From: Candidatus Avelusimicrobium cornigerorum | Lineage (GTDB): Bacteria; Elusimicrobiota; Elusimicrobia; Elusimicrobiales; Elusimicrobiaceae | Assembly (NCBI GenBank): GCA_002309715.1 | Contig: DBXW01000009.1 | Span: 4,936 to 44,058 of the forward strand | Length of the DNA stretch: 39,123 nucleotides | Direction of reading: 5' to 3' | Shown here: positions 32,054 to 39,123 of the stretch, one piece after another | Position numbering within the stretch: the first letter of the stretch is position 1 | How the letters are laid out: every line of letters begins with the position of its first letter | The notes under the pieces: model-generated | The model's input: the letters and a program-made list of their open reading frames with translations, nothing else | The model's database searches: none | Told to the model about the DNA's origin: nothing | Translations under genes and position numbers: made by a program

Positions 32054-33232
32054 ATGAAACGTATCAGTGTATTTTTAGCTGTTGCTTTGTTGTTGGCTGG
32101 TCTTTTGTATGCTGCGCAACAACAAGGGCAGGGACAAGCGCAAGGACAAGGGCAAGAATTCAAACCGTTACTGGCCAATGTCCGAAATGACAAGTCTGCC
32201 CAAAATGCTATGCTGTCTAACACCTATTCACTAAAAGTGATTCTTGCACAAAATGAAAGCAAATCTGCCAAAAGCAAAGGGCGAACGCGCGCAAGTCAAG
32301 GTTCTCCCGTCAAAAGCAAGGGAACGGTAGTCTCCAATGAAGTATCTAGCGGCGGGGGACAAGCCGCTGCTTTTCGTCTGACAAAAAATTGGTTTTTAAC
32401 TTGCGCCCATGGACCTTTTCAAACAGAAAACCCCCACAACAAAGGCGTTTTGCGGGTTGATATTAGCGTAGAAGATCGTTCGGATGCTCCCGGAGCCGCT
32501 CCGTTTTATTTAGTAATAGATATGACACGCAACGACCAGCAAGCCAAAGGCCGGGTATATTTATTTAATCGGCGCCTTAAATTAGACGCTACCAACAACG
32601 GTCGCGGGGAAGATTTAGCCCTGATTTACGTACCGGATCCGGACTTGGATGCAAAAACGGAACAACTTGTTAACCAAACAAACGCACAGATGAACGCACT
32701 TGCGCAACTTATGGGATCAAAAGATTCAGAGCAACTCAACGCTATCTCCCAAGTTTATAAAAAGCAAGCATCCGTGTGGGATAGATTTTTTAACTATCCT
32801 ATTAAGCCCTATCACTTATTCATATTGGATGAAAAAACAATTATCCAAGAGTTGGGCTACCCCGGCAAGACAAGATTTTCTTTCCCGCTTACGGCGTATT
32901 ATATTCAAGAACCTACTTTAACTACCTTTAGTTTCGTACCGATCGGGACACACGCCGGCACCGACGCTATTTTTTATAAGCGCGTGTCAGACCTCATACA
33001 TGGAACGTCGGGGTCTCCTATGACGTACGGCAATTTCGTGGTCAGCGTGGACTCGGCCACCAACTGCTCCCCCATGCTCACGCCTAAATTTCATCGTTGG
33101 CTTAAAAGAATCATGGGTAAAGATTATCAAACCGGTATGTGCGTAGAACCTACCCAACAAGCCGGTGGCGGCGGAAAACAGGGCGAACTAAAAGCCCCCA
33201 CAGATCCACGTTGGAACGACGCGAGACCGTAA
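32054..33232 (+). CDS. Secreted trypsin-like serine protease
   Basis: A 392-residue protein with a signal peptide (about 1-20, ending LYA) and then a Gln/Gly-rich linker (21-35). A chymotrypsin-fold catalytic triad can be read: His119 in FLTCAHG (usual TAAHC), Asp187 in GEDLALIYV and Ser319 in GTSGSPM (usual GDSGGP). An Asp/Gln-rich helical insert lies between the Asp and Ser parts (about 200-250). The C-terminus after 370 is Gly/Lys-rich. It should be an active periplasmic or extracellular endopeptidase. No PDZ domain is seen, so it is not a DegP. ATG 32054 follows AAAGGAGGG. It is monocistronic or paired loosely with the secreted helical protein downstream. Confidence 0.78.
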   Translation: MKRISVFLAVALLLAGLLYAAQQQGQGQAQGQGQEFKPLLANVRNDKSAQNAMLSNTYSLKVILAQNESKSAKSKGRTRASQGSPVKSKGTVVSNEVSSGGGQAAAFRLTKNWFLTCAHGPFQTENPHNKGVLRVDISVEDRSDAPGAAPFYLVIDMTRNDQQAKGRVYLFNRRLKLDATNNGRGEDLALIYVPDPDLDAKTEQLVNQTNAQMNALAQLMGSKDSEQLNAISQVYKKQASVWDRFFNYPIKPYHLFILDEKTIIQELGYPGKTRFSFPLTAYYIQEPTLTTFSFVPIGTHAGTDAIFYKRVSDLIHGTSGSPMTYGNFVVSVDSATNCSPMLTPKFHRWLKRIMGKDYQTGMCVEPTQQAGGGGKQGELKAPTDPRWNDARP

Positions 33233-33491
33233 GACTTTCGTAGAACTCACCCCGGTGCTAAATACGCCGGGGCGAATTCTATTTGGGTTAGAACCACAGG
33301 GTATCTTTTCCGCCACATAATTTCTATTTGTAAACGGTGCCCAAGCGTGGGGAAAACCGCACCCGACACCCAGGTCCTATTTTTCCATAGGACTAAATTA
33401 TCTCTTAATCTAGGACCAAAGCCCCTAGCCAAAACACAAGAAATAACTTATTATGTAGAGTGTATTTAGGCCATACATAGGAGCCATAATT
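33233..33491 (+). other. Intergenic region without a gene
   Basis: CCCCGG with CCGGGG (about 33250-33270) is a hairpin lacking a T run and may end the protease mRNA. A second hairpin, GGTCCTA with TAGGACT, lies near 33371-33391, with a further copy of TAGGACC about 25 bp on. The minus strand has a 61-codon open frame over part of this region, without start signals. AGGAG for the next gene is at the right end. Confidence 0.4.
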
Positions 33492-34520
33492 ATGAAAAAA
33501 CTGCTGGGACTATTACTCGTATCTTTGTTTCTTCCGCTTAATGGATCGGCACAAGTGTTAGAGGGTGCTACTAAAGCGATTAAAGAAATAAAAAAAGGGG
33601 CCGAACAAGCCGCTAAATTGGAAAAAGTAACTAAAGTGCCGGAAAGCAGCAAGGTATTAACACGCTATCAATTAAGTTTGGTTCCGCTGCAGGTCGCTCG
33701 GGAAGCATACGACGAAAAAATATATAAAATTTTACACTCCAAAATGAGTGATGAAACCAAAATAAAAAAGATCAATCAATTAACCGAGCAAACGTCTCCT
33801 TTTTTGGCCACCTTGTTGGAACAAAATGCCAAACTATACAGTCAGTGGGGCAAGGAACTGCTTAAAGAACGTGATCCAAAATTTCTGCCGCCCGTAAATA
33901 AAATGCCGCAAGTACCGAAGTTGTTTTCTCCCACGGAACGCGTAGATGTGTTAGCCAATCCTAATACAGTTACACCACGCTTTTTCCGTGAATGGGCGAA
34001 ATTGATTGAATCTGATGCTGATGCTGAAGTCCCGCCCGAAGTAGAAGCGATGATTACCGTGCTCGGGTCTCGTTTGGAAACGGCGGAGATATTTTTTAAC
34101 AAAGAAATTTTTAAACAACGCGCCGCGCATAAAAAATTACAGACCGATAGAGAACATTTAGCAAAACATATTGAAGAAATCTTTAATTCGCAAATGCGCC
34201 TTTCGCGGCTGGCCACAAAATCCGCACGCGACGTGACCGATATGATTTTCTTGTGCAATCTCTATCCGAGCGTTTATGAAGAATCGCTTATGGATCTTGC
34301 CAGCAAAATTGATATTTTACACACACAAACGCCCTTCACCACGTTTATCCGTCAACAATTAAACATACCGGAACGTATCCGCGTACGAGGTTTTATGGGT
34401 GAAGAATTATTCGGCAATCCGCAACCGGCACAAATGATGGAACGACGGACTATCGGTTTTCAATCCCCTTCCCTACAACCTCCGGAACCGATAGAAGTGG
34501 AAGAAGAAATCGTAGAGTAA
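33492..34520 (+). CDS. Secreted helical protein of unknown function
   Basis: A 342-residue protein with a signal peptide (about 1-20, ending GSA). The rest is mostly amphipathic helix, with a stretch of charged coiled coil at about 25-55 and again about 190-245. It closes with an acidic Pro/Glu tail (EPIEVEEEIVE). No family recognised. AGGAG lies about 10 nt before the ATG, and a strong terminator follows the stop after 5 bases. It follows the secreted protease on the same strand, so it may be a partner or substrate, but nothing in the sequence proves it. Confidence 0.72.
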   Translation: MKKLLGLLLVSLFLPLNGSAQVLEGATKAIKEIKKGAEQAAKLEKVTKVPESSKVLTRYQLSLVPLQVAREAYDEKIYKILHSKMSDETKIKKINQLTEQTSPFLATLLEQNAKLYSQWGKELLKERDPKFLPPVNKMPQVPKLFSPTERVDVLANPNTVTPRFFREWAKLIESDADAEVPPEVEAMITVLGSRLETAEIFFNKEIFKQRAAHKKLQTDREHLAKHIEEIFNSQMRLSRLATKSARDVTDMIFLCNLYPSVYEESLMDLASKIDILHTQTPFTTFIRQQLNIPERIRVRGFMGEELFGNPQPAQMMERRTIGFQSPSLQPPEPIEVEEEIVE

Positions 34521-34525
34521 CTTTT

Positions 34526-34552
34526 CCCCCCGCCTAAAGCGGGGGATTTTTT
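34526..34552 (+). terminator. Terminator of the secreted helical protein gene
   Basis: CCCCCGC, 5-nt loop, GCGGGGG, then ATTTTTT. Confidence 0.9.
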
Positions 34553-34582
34553 ATCTCCGGCAAGTAAACACGTCTCCTAAAA

Positions 34583-34591
34583 TGCTACAAT
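34583..34591 (+). promoter_or_regulatory. Extended -10 promoter
   Basis: TGC then TACAAT (34586-34591), 27 bases before ATG 34619; GGGAG is the ribosome-binding site. Confidence 0.6.
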
Positions 34592-34618
34592 AGAAAAAGT
34601 ATATTTTCGGGAGTTGCT

Positions 34619-35833
34619 ATGGCCAAAAATCTTTCTTTTTCCTATTCAAAAATGGGCATGTATAAAGAGTGCCCACAAAAATACAAATTCCGCTATGTGC
34701 ACATGTTGCCCGAAAAGCCCAAATACTACTTTGCTTTCGGTTCGGCCTTGCATGCCGTTATGGAATTTATCTTTAACCCCGCCCGGCCGCAGTTCCCCAC
34801 CTTGCCGCAAGCGTTGGATTTCTTTGACAGCACATGGAGCAAAACTTCTTTTGAACAAAAAGGCTACTCTTCCGCAGAAAAAGAATTGGAAGGCTACGCC
34901 GAAGGCCGCCGAATTTTGGAAAGTTATTACGCTAAAAATGCCGCCCATTTTGAGCACCCGCTTTGCGTAGAAACAAAAAGCACCTTGGAAATAGATGGTC
35001 TCAACTTAATCAGTATTTTAGACCGCATGGATTATTTGGGCGACGGTAAAATTAAAATTTTGGATTATAAAACCGGAAAAACCGTTCAACGCGAACCGGA
35101 CCAATTGTATATGTATCAAAAAGTAGTAGAAAATTCCCCCGTCATAAAATCTATTGTACAAGCCAAAGATCCGGCGGTAAAAAATGTCCGCGTGGGGGAA
35201 CTCAGTTTTTATCATTTGCCGACATTGACCGAAATGAAATTTGAACGTGCCGGAGATAAAGAAATTTTTAATTTCTGGCAAAACGTCTTGCAAATTGCCG
35301 ACCATATCCGCGCCGGGAAATTTGACCCTACCCCCGGTGAAAATCAATGTCGTTGGTGCGATTATCGCAATCTCTGCCCTGTATTTACCGGGAAAGATTA
35401 CTGCCCTAGCGAAGACGCCAACTCCTTACCGGCCCCCTTTCCCGCCACTCCCAACGCACCACAAACATTGAAAAAAACAGAGCAAGACGTGTTAAGTGAA
35501 AACATTGACCGTCTGGGCGAATTATATACGGAAATCAGCCGCTTGGAAAAAGAAATCATTTCCGGAATGGAAAAAAATCATTTTTCGCGTCATTTCGGTA
35601 AACATTTTAAAGCCGAACTTACGGCTACCGATAAAGTAGAAATTACCGATACGAAAAAAACCGTTTTACTCTTGCAAGAACTTGGGCTTTTGACTAAAGC
35701 ATCCGCGCCCACAAAAACTACGATTGCCCGGCTATTAACCGACGATAGTGTCGCTGCGGATGACAAAGCCAAATTACAAAAATTAGTACATATTGTAAAG
35801 GAATCGCAATTAAAAATAGATCCTTCTTTATAA
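34619..35833 (+). CDS. RecB-family PD-(D/E)XK nuclease with Fe-S cluster
   Basis: A 404-residue protein. FSYSKMGMYKECPQKYKFRY at the start, FGSALHAVME (His45), ILDRMDYL (Asp135) and ILDYKTGK (Asp149, Lys151) give the active site of the PDDEXK_1 family (COG2887). Four cysteines, Cys18, Cys245, Cys248 and Cys254 (CRWCDYRNLC), form the AddB/Cas4-type iron-sulfur clamp. Residues 275-404 are an extra helical, partly coiled region. Stand-alone members are thought to act in DNA repair as single-strand exonucleases, but the exact job is unknown. No cas1/cas2 or addA gene lies nearby. An FGGY kinase gene follows after 17 bp. Confidence 0.87.
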   Translation: MAKNLSFSYSKMGMYKECPQKYKFRYVHMLPEKPKYYFAFGSALHAVMEFIFNPARPQFPTLPQALDFFDSTWSKTSFEQKGYSSAEKELEGYAEGRRILESYYAKNAAHFEHPLCVETKSTLEIDGLNLISILDRMDYLGDGKIKILDYKTGKTVQREPDQLYMYQKVVENSPVIKSIVQAKDPAVKNVRVGELSFYHLPTLTEMKFERAGDKEIFNFWQNVLQIADHIRAGKFDPTPGENQCRWCDYRNLCPVFTGKDYCPSEDANSLPAPFPATPNAPQTLKKTEQDVLSENIDRLGELYTEISRLEKEIISGMEKNHFSRHFGKHFKAELTATDKVEITDTKKTVLLLQELGLLTKASAPTKTTIARLLTDDSVAADDKAKLQKLVHIVKESQLKIDPSL

Positions 35834-35850
35834 GGATTTCAAAAAGTCTT

Positions 35851-37287
35851 ATGAAAGAAGAACTCATTGTCGCGTTAGATATCGGAACATCCGGCTGCCG
35901 GGCTTGTGCAACCCGAAAAGACGGCTCGTTAGCGGCGTCTTATCAAGTATCTTTCACCCCCACTCGCCCAACAGAAGGCATTTCCCAATACGAAGCAACC
36001 GATATTTTACGCAATGCCATCACCGCCCTTAACAGCGTATTGGATAAAATCGGCCCGCAACAGGCCGTTTCTTTAGCCGTCAGTTCCCAACGCTCTACCG
36101 TCGTTTTGTGGAACAAGAATACCGGGGAAGCGGCAGGACCTGTTCTCACTTGGGAAGACGGTCGTGCCACCAAGCAAGCGGAAGAAGCGTCAATTTCTCA
36201 AGAAGAAGTACACCTATTAACCGGCCTATATAAAACGCCTTTTTTCTCCGCTCCCAAAATAGCGTGGAGTTTGCAAAATCTGCCCAAGGCAGCGGCGTGG
36301 TTAAAACAAAACAGTTTATATGCCGCGCCGGTCGCGTCGTATGTAATTTGGCATTTAACTAAAGGGAAAATTTTTGCAACCGATTATTCGTTGGCACAAC
36401 GCACGCTCCTATTTGATATCCGGAACTTATCATGGAGCGCGCCCCTTTGCAAAGCCTTTAATATACCGGATACAATATTGCCCGCGCTCAAACCTTCCGT
36501 CAGTGATTACGGCGCATATACCTATCAGGGGGTTGATATTCCCATTTCTGTTTGCGTTGGGGATCAACAAGCCGCAGCCGCGTACTTTAATCTGCAACCG
36601 CATCAAAGTTTAATCAATTACGGAACGGGCGCATTTTGGTTGTATCACGCAGGGAACGAACCGGCCTTTTTGCCGGGCATGCTTACCTCTGTTTCGGCCA
36701 GCAAAACGCCGCAACAACCCGTTTATTATTTGGAAGGCCCCGTCAACAGTGCCGCCAGCGCGCTGATGTGGTTAAAAGCGCAAGGCATTTGTTTTGAAGA
36801 TAATGAAATAGATACATTGTGTCGCACCGCTAAAAACCCTCTCTTTTTTCTTCCGGCCTTTGGCGGATTGGGCGCGCCGTATTGGGATTTTACCGTTTCC
36901 CCCGCCGTACAAGGCTTATCATCCCGCACCCGCAAAGCAGATTGGGTGGCCGGGGTAACGCGCGGAATTGCTTTTTTGCTAACCGATATTGCCGCGTATT
37001 TACGACAAAACGGCTTGCCGCTGGAAGGCCCGATACGGGCCGCCGGCGGGCTTACGCACATTTCCTATTTAACAGATTTTCAAGCCGATTTATTGCAATT
37101 ACCGCTTGAAATTTCCCATCAAGCAGAGGCCACGTTGCTAGGTGCTTGCTATTTATCCGCTACGCGGCTAAATACTGCTTATACGTTTTCCCCTACTTAT
37201 ACCCCTGCAAGGCCTTCTATCCCTGCCGAACAGGCACGCGCGTTGCACGAGGCTTGGCAAGTTTTTGTTAGCGAAGGGAAAAAATAA
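35851..37287 (+). CDS. FGGY-family carbohydrate kinase (glycerol kinase-like)
   Basis: A 478-residue cytoplasmic kinase of the ASKHA fold. The ATP-binding DIGTSG is at 10-15. SSQRSTVVLWNKNTGE...WEDGR (about 75-110) resembles glycerol kinase NQRET...WQDRR. The catalytic base is Asp238 in VGDQQ. GLGAPYWD and the late AAGGLTH complete the family set. Glycerol is the best guess for substrate, but gluconate- or xylulose-type kinases share the fold, and several glycerol-contact residues differ. It probably shares a transcript with the nuclease gene before it. Confidence 0.85.
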   Translation: MKEELIVALDIGTSGCRACATRKDGSLAASYQVSFTPTRPTEGISQYEATDILRNAITALNSVLDKIGPQQAVSLAVSSQRSTVVLWNKNTGEAAGPVLTWEDGRATKQAEEASISQEEVHLLTGLYKTPFFSAPKIAWSLQNLPKAAAWLKQNSLYAAPVASYVIWHLTKGKIFATDYSLAQRTLLFDIRNLSWSAPLCKAFNIPDTILPALKPSVSDYGAYTYQGVDIPISVCVGDQQAAAAYFNLQPHQSLINYGTGAFWLYHAGNEPAFLPGMLTSVSASKTPQQPVYYLEGPVNSAASALMWLKAQGICFEDNEIDTLCRTAKNPLFFLPAFGGLGAPYWDFTVSPAVQGLSSRTRKADWVAGVTRGIAFLLTDIAAYLRQNGLPLEGPIRAAGGLTHISYLTDFQADLLQLPLEISHQAEATLLGACYLSATRLNTAYTFSPTYTPARPSIPAEQARALHEAWQVFVSEGKK

Positions 37288-37294
37288 TAAAATT

Positions 37295-37330
37295 TTAGGC
37301 ATAGGTTTTTAGGCCCATATTTGATTAGGC
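37295..37330 (+). repeat. Triple TTAGGC motif
   Basis: TTAGGC at 37295-37300, 37309-37314 and 37325-37330, the last two as TTAGGCCCA. They lie between the FGGY kinase and the small secreted protein gene. One more copy stands upstream of the secreted helical protein gene (about 33466-33471). Confidence 0.35.
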
Positions 37331-37397
37331 CCAAAGGCTCTTGTTGCCGATGGTCAAGATTTTTAAAATATAAATAAGATATTATCTTGGAGATTGT

Positions 37398-37829
37398 ATG
37401 AAAAAAATAATTGCCGTTGTTTGTGCTGTTTTATTTATAGCGCCCTTTGCACTCGCAGTTCCGAGAGAAATTGATATCGTGCAAGAGTACATAAAACAAC
37501 ATCCTCAAATTATGATTGTGCTCAACAAAGCAGGAGAAGATGTTGTTACAAAACTTTTAGAAGATCCGTCAGTAAACGTACGCTTTGTTACCGTGCTGGA
37601 ACAATATCCGAAAATGCTGGATTTATTAGACGAAAATCCAGCCGTAGCGGTTTTGCTGGCTAATCAGGCCAAACCGATGGTATTAAATATCCAAAATTAT
37701 CCGATACTTCTTAAAGATTTCAAAGATAACCCGGAACTTGTTGAAAAATTTTTACAAGATAAAAGTTTGGGGTGGACCTTATTTGAAAAAATTAACAACG
37801 TATCCAGTTTTATCTATAACCTGCAGTAA
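37398..37829 (+). CDS. Small secreted helical protein, unknown
   Basis: A 143-residue protein with a signal peptide (about 1-20, ending ALA). The mature part is helical with a recurring phrase of about 22-25 residues: YIKQHPQIMIVLNKAG, LEDPSVNVRFVTVLEQYP, LDENPAVAVLLANQA, FKDNPELVEKFLQDK. This suggests a short alpha-helical repeat array. No family recognised. GGAG lies 8 nt before the ATG. A weak TATAAA at 37369-37374 may be its -10 box. Confidence 0.75.
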   Translation: MKKIIAVVCAVLFIAPFALAVPREIDIVQEYIKQHPQIMIVLNKAGEDVVTKLLEDPSVNVRFVTVLEQYPKMLDLLDENPAVAVLLANQAKPMVLNIQNYPILLKDFKDNPELVEKFLQDKSLGWTLFEKINNVSSFIYNLQ

Positions 37830-37848
37830 TTTCTCCTTGGAACAAAAA

Positions 37849-37881
37849 AATATCCCCCGGTTTATCCGGGGGATATTTTTT
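37849..37881. terminator. Bidirectional CCCCCGG terminator
   Basis: ATATCCCCCGG (37850-37860) pairs with CCGGGGGATAT (37866-37876), then T5. It separates converging genes. Confidence 0.9.
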
Positions 37882-37896
37882 GCGATTTAAATCACT

Positions 37897-39123
37897 TTAG
37901 TATTGTTCTTCTTCATTTAACGGTTGCTCTTCTTCGCTTAACAAATCCGCCATGTTAATTTCTTGCGGCAAAACCGTCGCTTGCGGGACACATTCCCCTT
38001 TGGGAGCAGCCGTTTTACGATGGGCTAATTTATCTTCCTTCCCTGTGTTTTTTTTTTGCGAAACCGTTTTAGCAGCTCGGTTGGGCTGCGTTTTAGCCAC
38101 TGCAACCGGCGCCACCGCAACCGCCGGAGCGGCGACTTCCACCGGCGTCGCGGCTACTTGTCCTTGTTGCGCTTTTAATTGTTCTACGGCTTGCTCTTCT
38201 TGGGCAAGTTGTTCTTCCAAATTACGTACTTCGGCCAGTTTAGCCGCTTCTACTTGCAAGGCCTCTTGTTGGGCGGTGGGTTGTTTAACACCCAACACAC
38301 GCGCAGTACCGGAGTTAGGCAAATAGACCGGGGTTAACGTAAAAGCCGTTTCCCCTGCTTGATTAGCGGCCGTCAAGTTAGCCCCTTGCTGGATAAGAAA
38401 TACAGCCGTACGGTCGTTTTTGGCCTTAATAGCGTTCATAAGGGGCGTATTGCCTTGCACATCTGCTTGGTTGATATTTGCCTTGGCAGAAACTAAATTT
38501 TGCATAACATCCACGTCGGGAGCATACGCAGCATACGCAACGGCATTGCGTCCGGAATTATCTTGCGCGTTTACATCAATGCCTTTTTGACGCAAGAGTA
38601 TCTTTTGACATTCTTTACGATTTTTCGCCGATGCCCGCATTAACGCCGTAACACCGGAATTATCTTTCATGTTGGCGTTAGCCCCTAACGATAGGAGCAT
38701 TTGCAAGGCTTGGGGTTGGTCTTTTTCCACCGCATAAAAGATAGGCGTGCGCCCGGCCAAATCGCGTAAGTTTACGTCGGCTTGCCCGTTTTTAACCAAC
38801 TGACGCACCACATTAGTATGCCCTTCTGCCGCCGCCGCAGACAAAGCACTCACGCCCGTAACCGGGTTGCGGTAATCGATTTTTGCTCCGGCCGCGAGCA
38901 ACGATTTAATGTTAGCGCTTAATCCTTTCTGTGCTGAATAAATAAGCGGGGTATTTCCCGAATTATCCGGGATGTTTACAGCCACTTTATTTAACGCAAG
39001 CAGTTTATCAATCGTTTTAGCATCATCATAATTGGAAGCATACAACAAAGCCGTTTTTCCCAAATCATCTTTAGCCGTAGCATCTGCTCCGTGTTCAAGC
39101 AAATACGCAATCGCATCGGCTTT
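37897..39123 (-). CDS. Ankyrin-repeat protein, 5' end outside the window
   Basis: At least 408 residues; the reading frame is open through the right edge and the first codons seen (ADAIAYLLEHGADATAKDD) are already mid-repeat. Seven or more ankyrin repeats fill the first 270 residues (for example GNTPLIYSAQKGLSANIKSLLAAGA, GRTPIFYAVEKDQPQALQMLLSLGA). A Gln/Glu coiled coil (about 285-315), an Ala/Val/Pro linker, a Lys-rich stretch and an acidic tail follow. It is a long scaffold- or binding-type protein; whether it has a signal peptide cannot be seen. Confidence 0.88.
   Translation of the reverse strand, partial: KADAIAYLLEHGADATAKDDLGKTALLYASNYDDAKTIDKLLALNKVAVNIPDNSGNTPLIYSAQKGLSANIKSLLAAGAKIDYRNPVTGVSALSAAAAEGHTNVVRQLVKNGQADVNLRDLAGRTPIFYAVEKDQPQALQMLLSLGANANMKDNSGVTALMRASAKNRKECQKILLRQKGIDVNAQDNSGRNAVAYAAYAPDVDVMQNLVSAKANINQADVQGNTPLMNAIKAKNDRTAVFLIQQGANLTAANQAGETAFTLTPVYLPNSGTARVLGVKQPTAQQEALQVEAAKLAEVRNLEEQLAQEEQAVEQLKAQQGQVAATPVEVAAPAVAVAPVAVAKTQPNRAAKTVSQKKNTGKEDKLAHRKTAAPKGECVPQATVLPQEINMADLLSEEEQPLNEEEQY

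Noticed and set aside
33247..33432. A 61-codon minus-strand frame in the gap after the protease gene
   Set aside because: No start signal, no family, and it covers hairpins. Kept only as part of the intergenic description.
34619..35833. A Cas4-type CRISPR adaptation gene
   Set aside because: The fold and Fe-S cysteines fit, but no cas1, cas2 or repeat array is present, and the protein is longer than Cas4. A RecB-family repair nuclease is the safer call.

Overview
The window looks like chromosomal DNA of a gut-type member of the Elusimicrobiota, close to Elusimicrobium. This is an inference. It rests on two PilA/PulG-type pilins with a near-identical N-terminus, on many secreted or membrane proteins with no recognisable family, and on the mix of housekeeping genes. 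I could not run a search. No phage, insertion sequence, CRISPR array or rRNA is visible.

Layout. 1-1805 holds an HTH regulator, a stretch of about 385 nt with its own promoter and terminator that I read as an unidentified structured RNA, and a DksA/TraR zinc-finger protein. 1865-2895 (minus) holds a decayed pilin fragment and a two-TM membrane protein. 2999-8384 (plus) is a compact run: phosphohexomutase, enolase, FtsB/DivIC-like protein, MBL hydrolase, Lgt and an RluA-family pseudouridine synthase. From 8440 to 17374 everything is on the minus strand: pilin, GYF-domain/disordered membrane protein, helical protein, cyclodeaminase, HAD phosphatase, two EamA transporters and a second pilin. 17650-22079 carries a small anchored protein, a short UvrC, ribosomal protein S20, an Ala/Gly/Met-rich secreted protein and a secreted alpha/beta hydrolase. 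22118-25588 has a YhiN-type flavoprotein, a YwqK-like repeat protein, trigger factor, tRNA-Leu(UAG) and tRNA-Lys(CUU). 25713-39123 has a DUF885 protein that has lost its metal motif, two ankyrin proteins, acetate kinase, a DUF47/PiT phosphate pair, a secreted trypsin-like protease, a secreted helical protein, a RecB-type Fe-S nuclease, an FGGY kinase and a small secreted protein.

How the genes fit together. Enolase and acetate kinase belong to central fermentative metabolism, and the FGGY kinase probably feeds it. FtsB, S20, trigger factor, UvrC, RluA-type synthase and Lgt are housekeeping. The envelope and secretome side (pilins, protease, ankyrin proteins, hydrolase) is large for 39 kb.

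Most noteworthy points. (1) Both pilin genes share a conserved upstream module of about 80 bp in which a poly-T tract sits between the -35 and -10 boxes. The tract is T15 (18-bp spacer) in one and T7 (10-bp spacer) in the other, which is what a slippage-controlled phase-variable promoter would look like. (2) At least five genes have an extended -10 element only 6-9 nt before the ATG, implying leaderless mRNAs; one divergent pair shares a 25-bp palindromic double promoter. (3) There is an unidentified structured RNA candidate of about 385 nt. (4) A CCCCCGGG-core hairpin recurs as the terminator at many gene ends.
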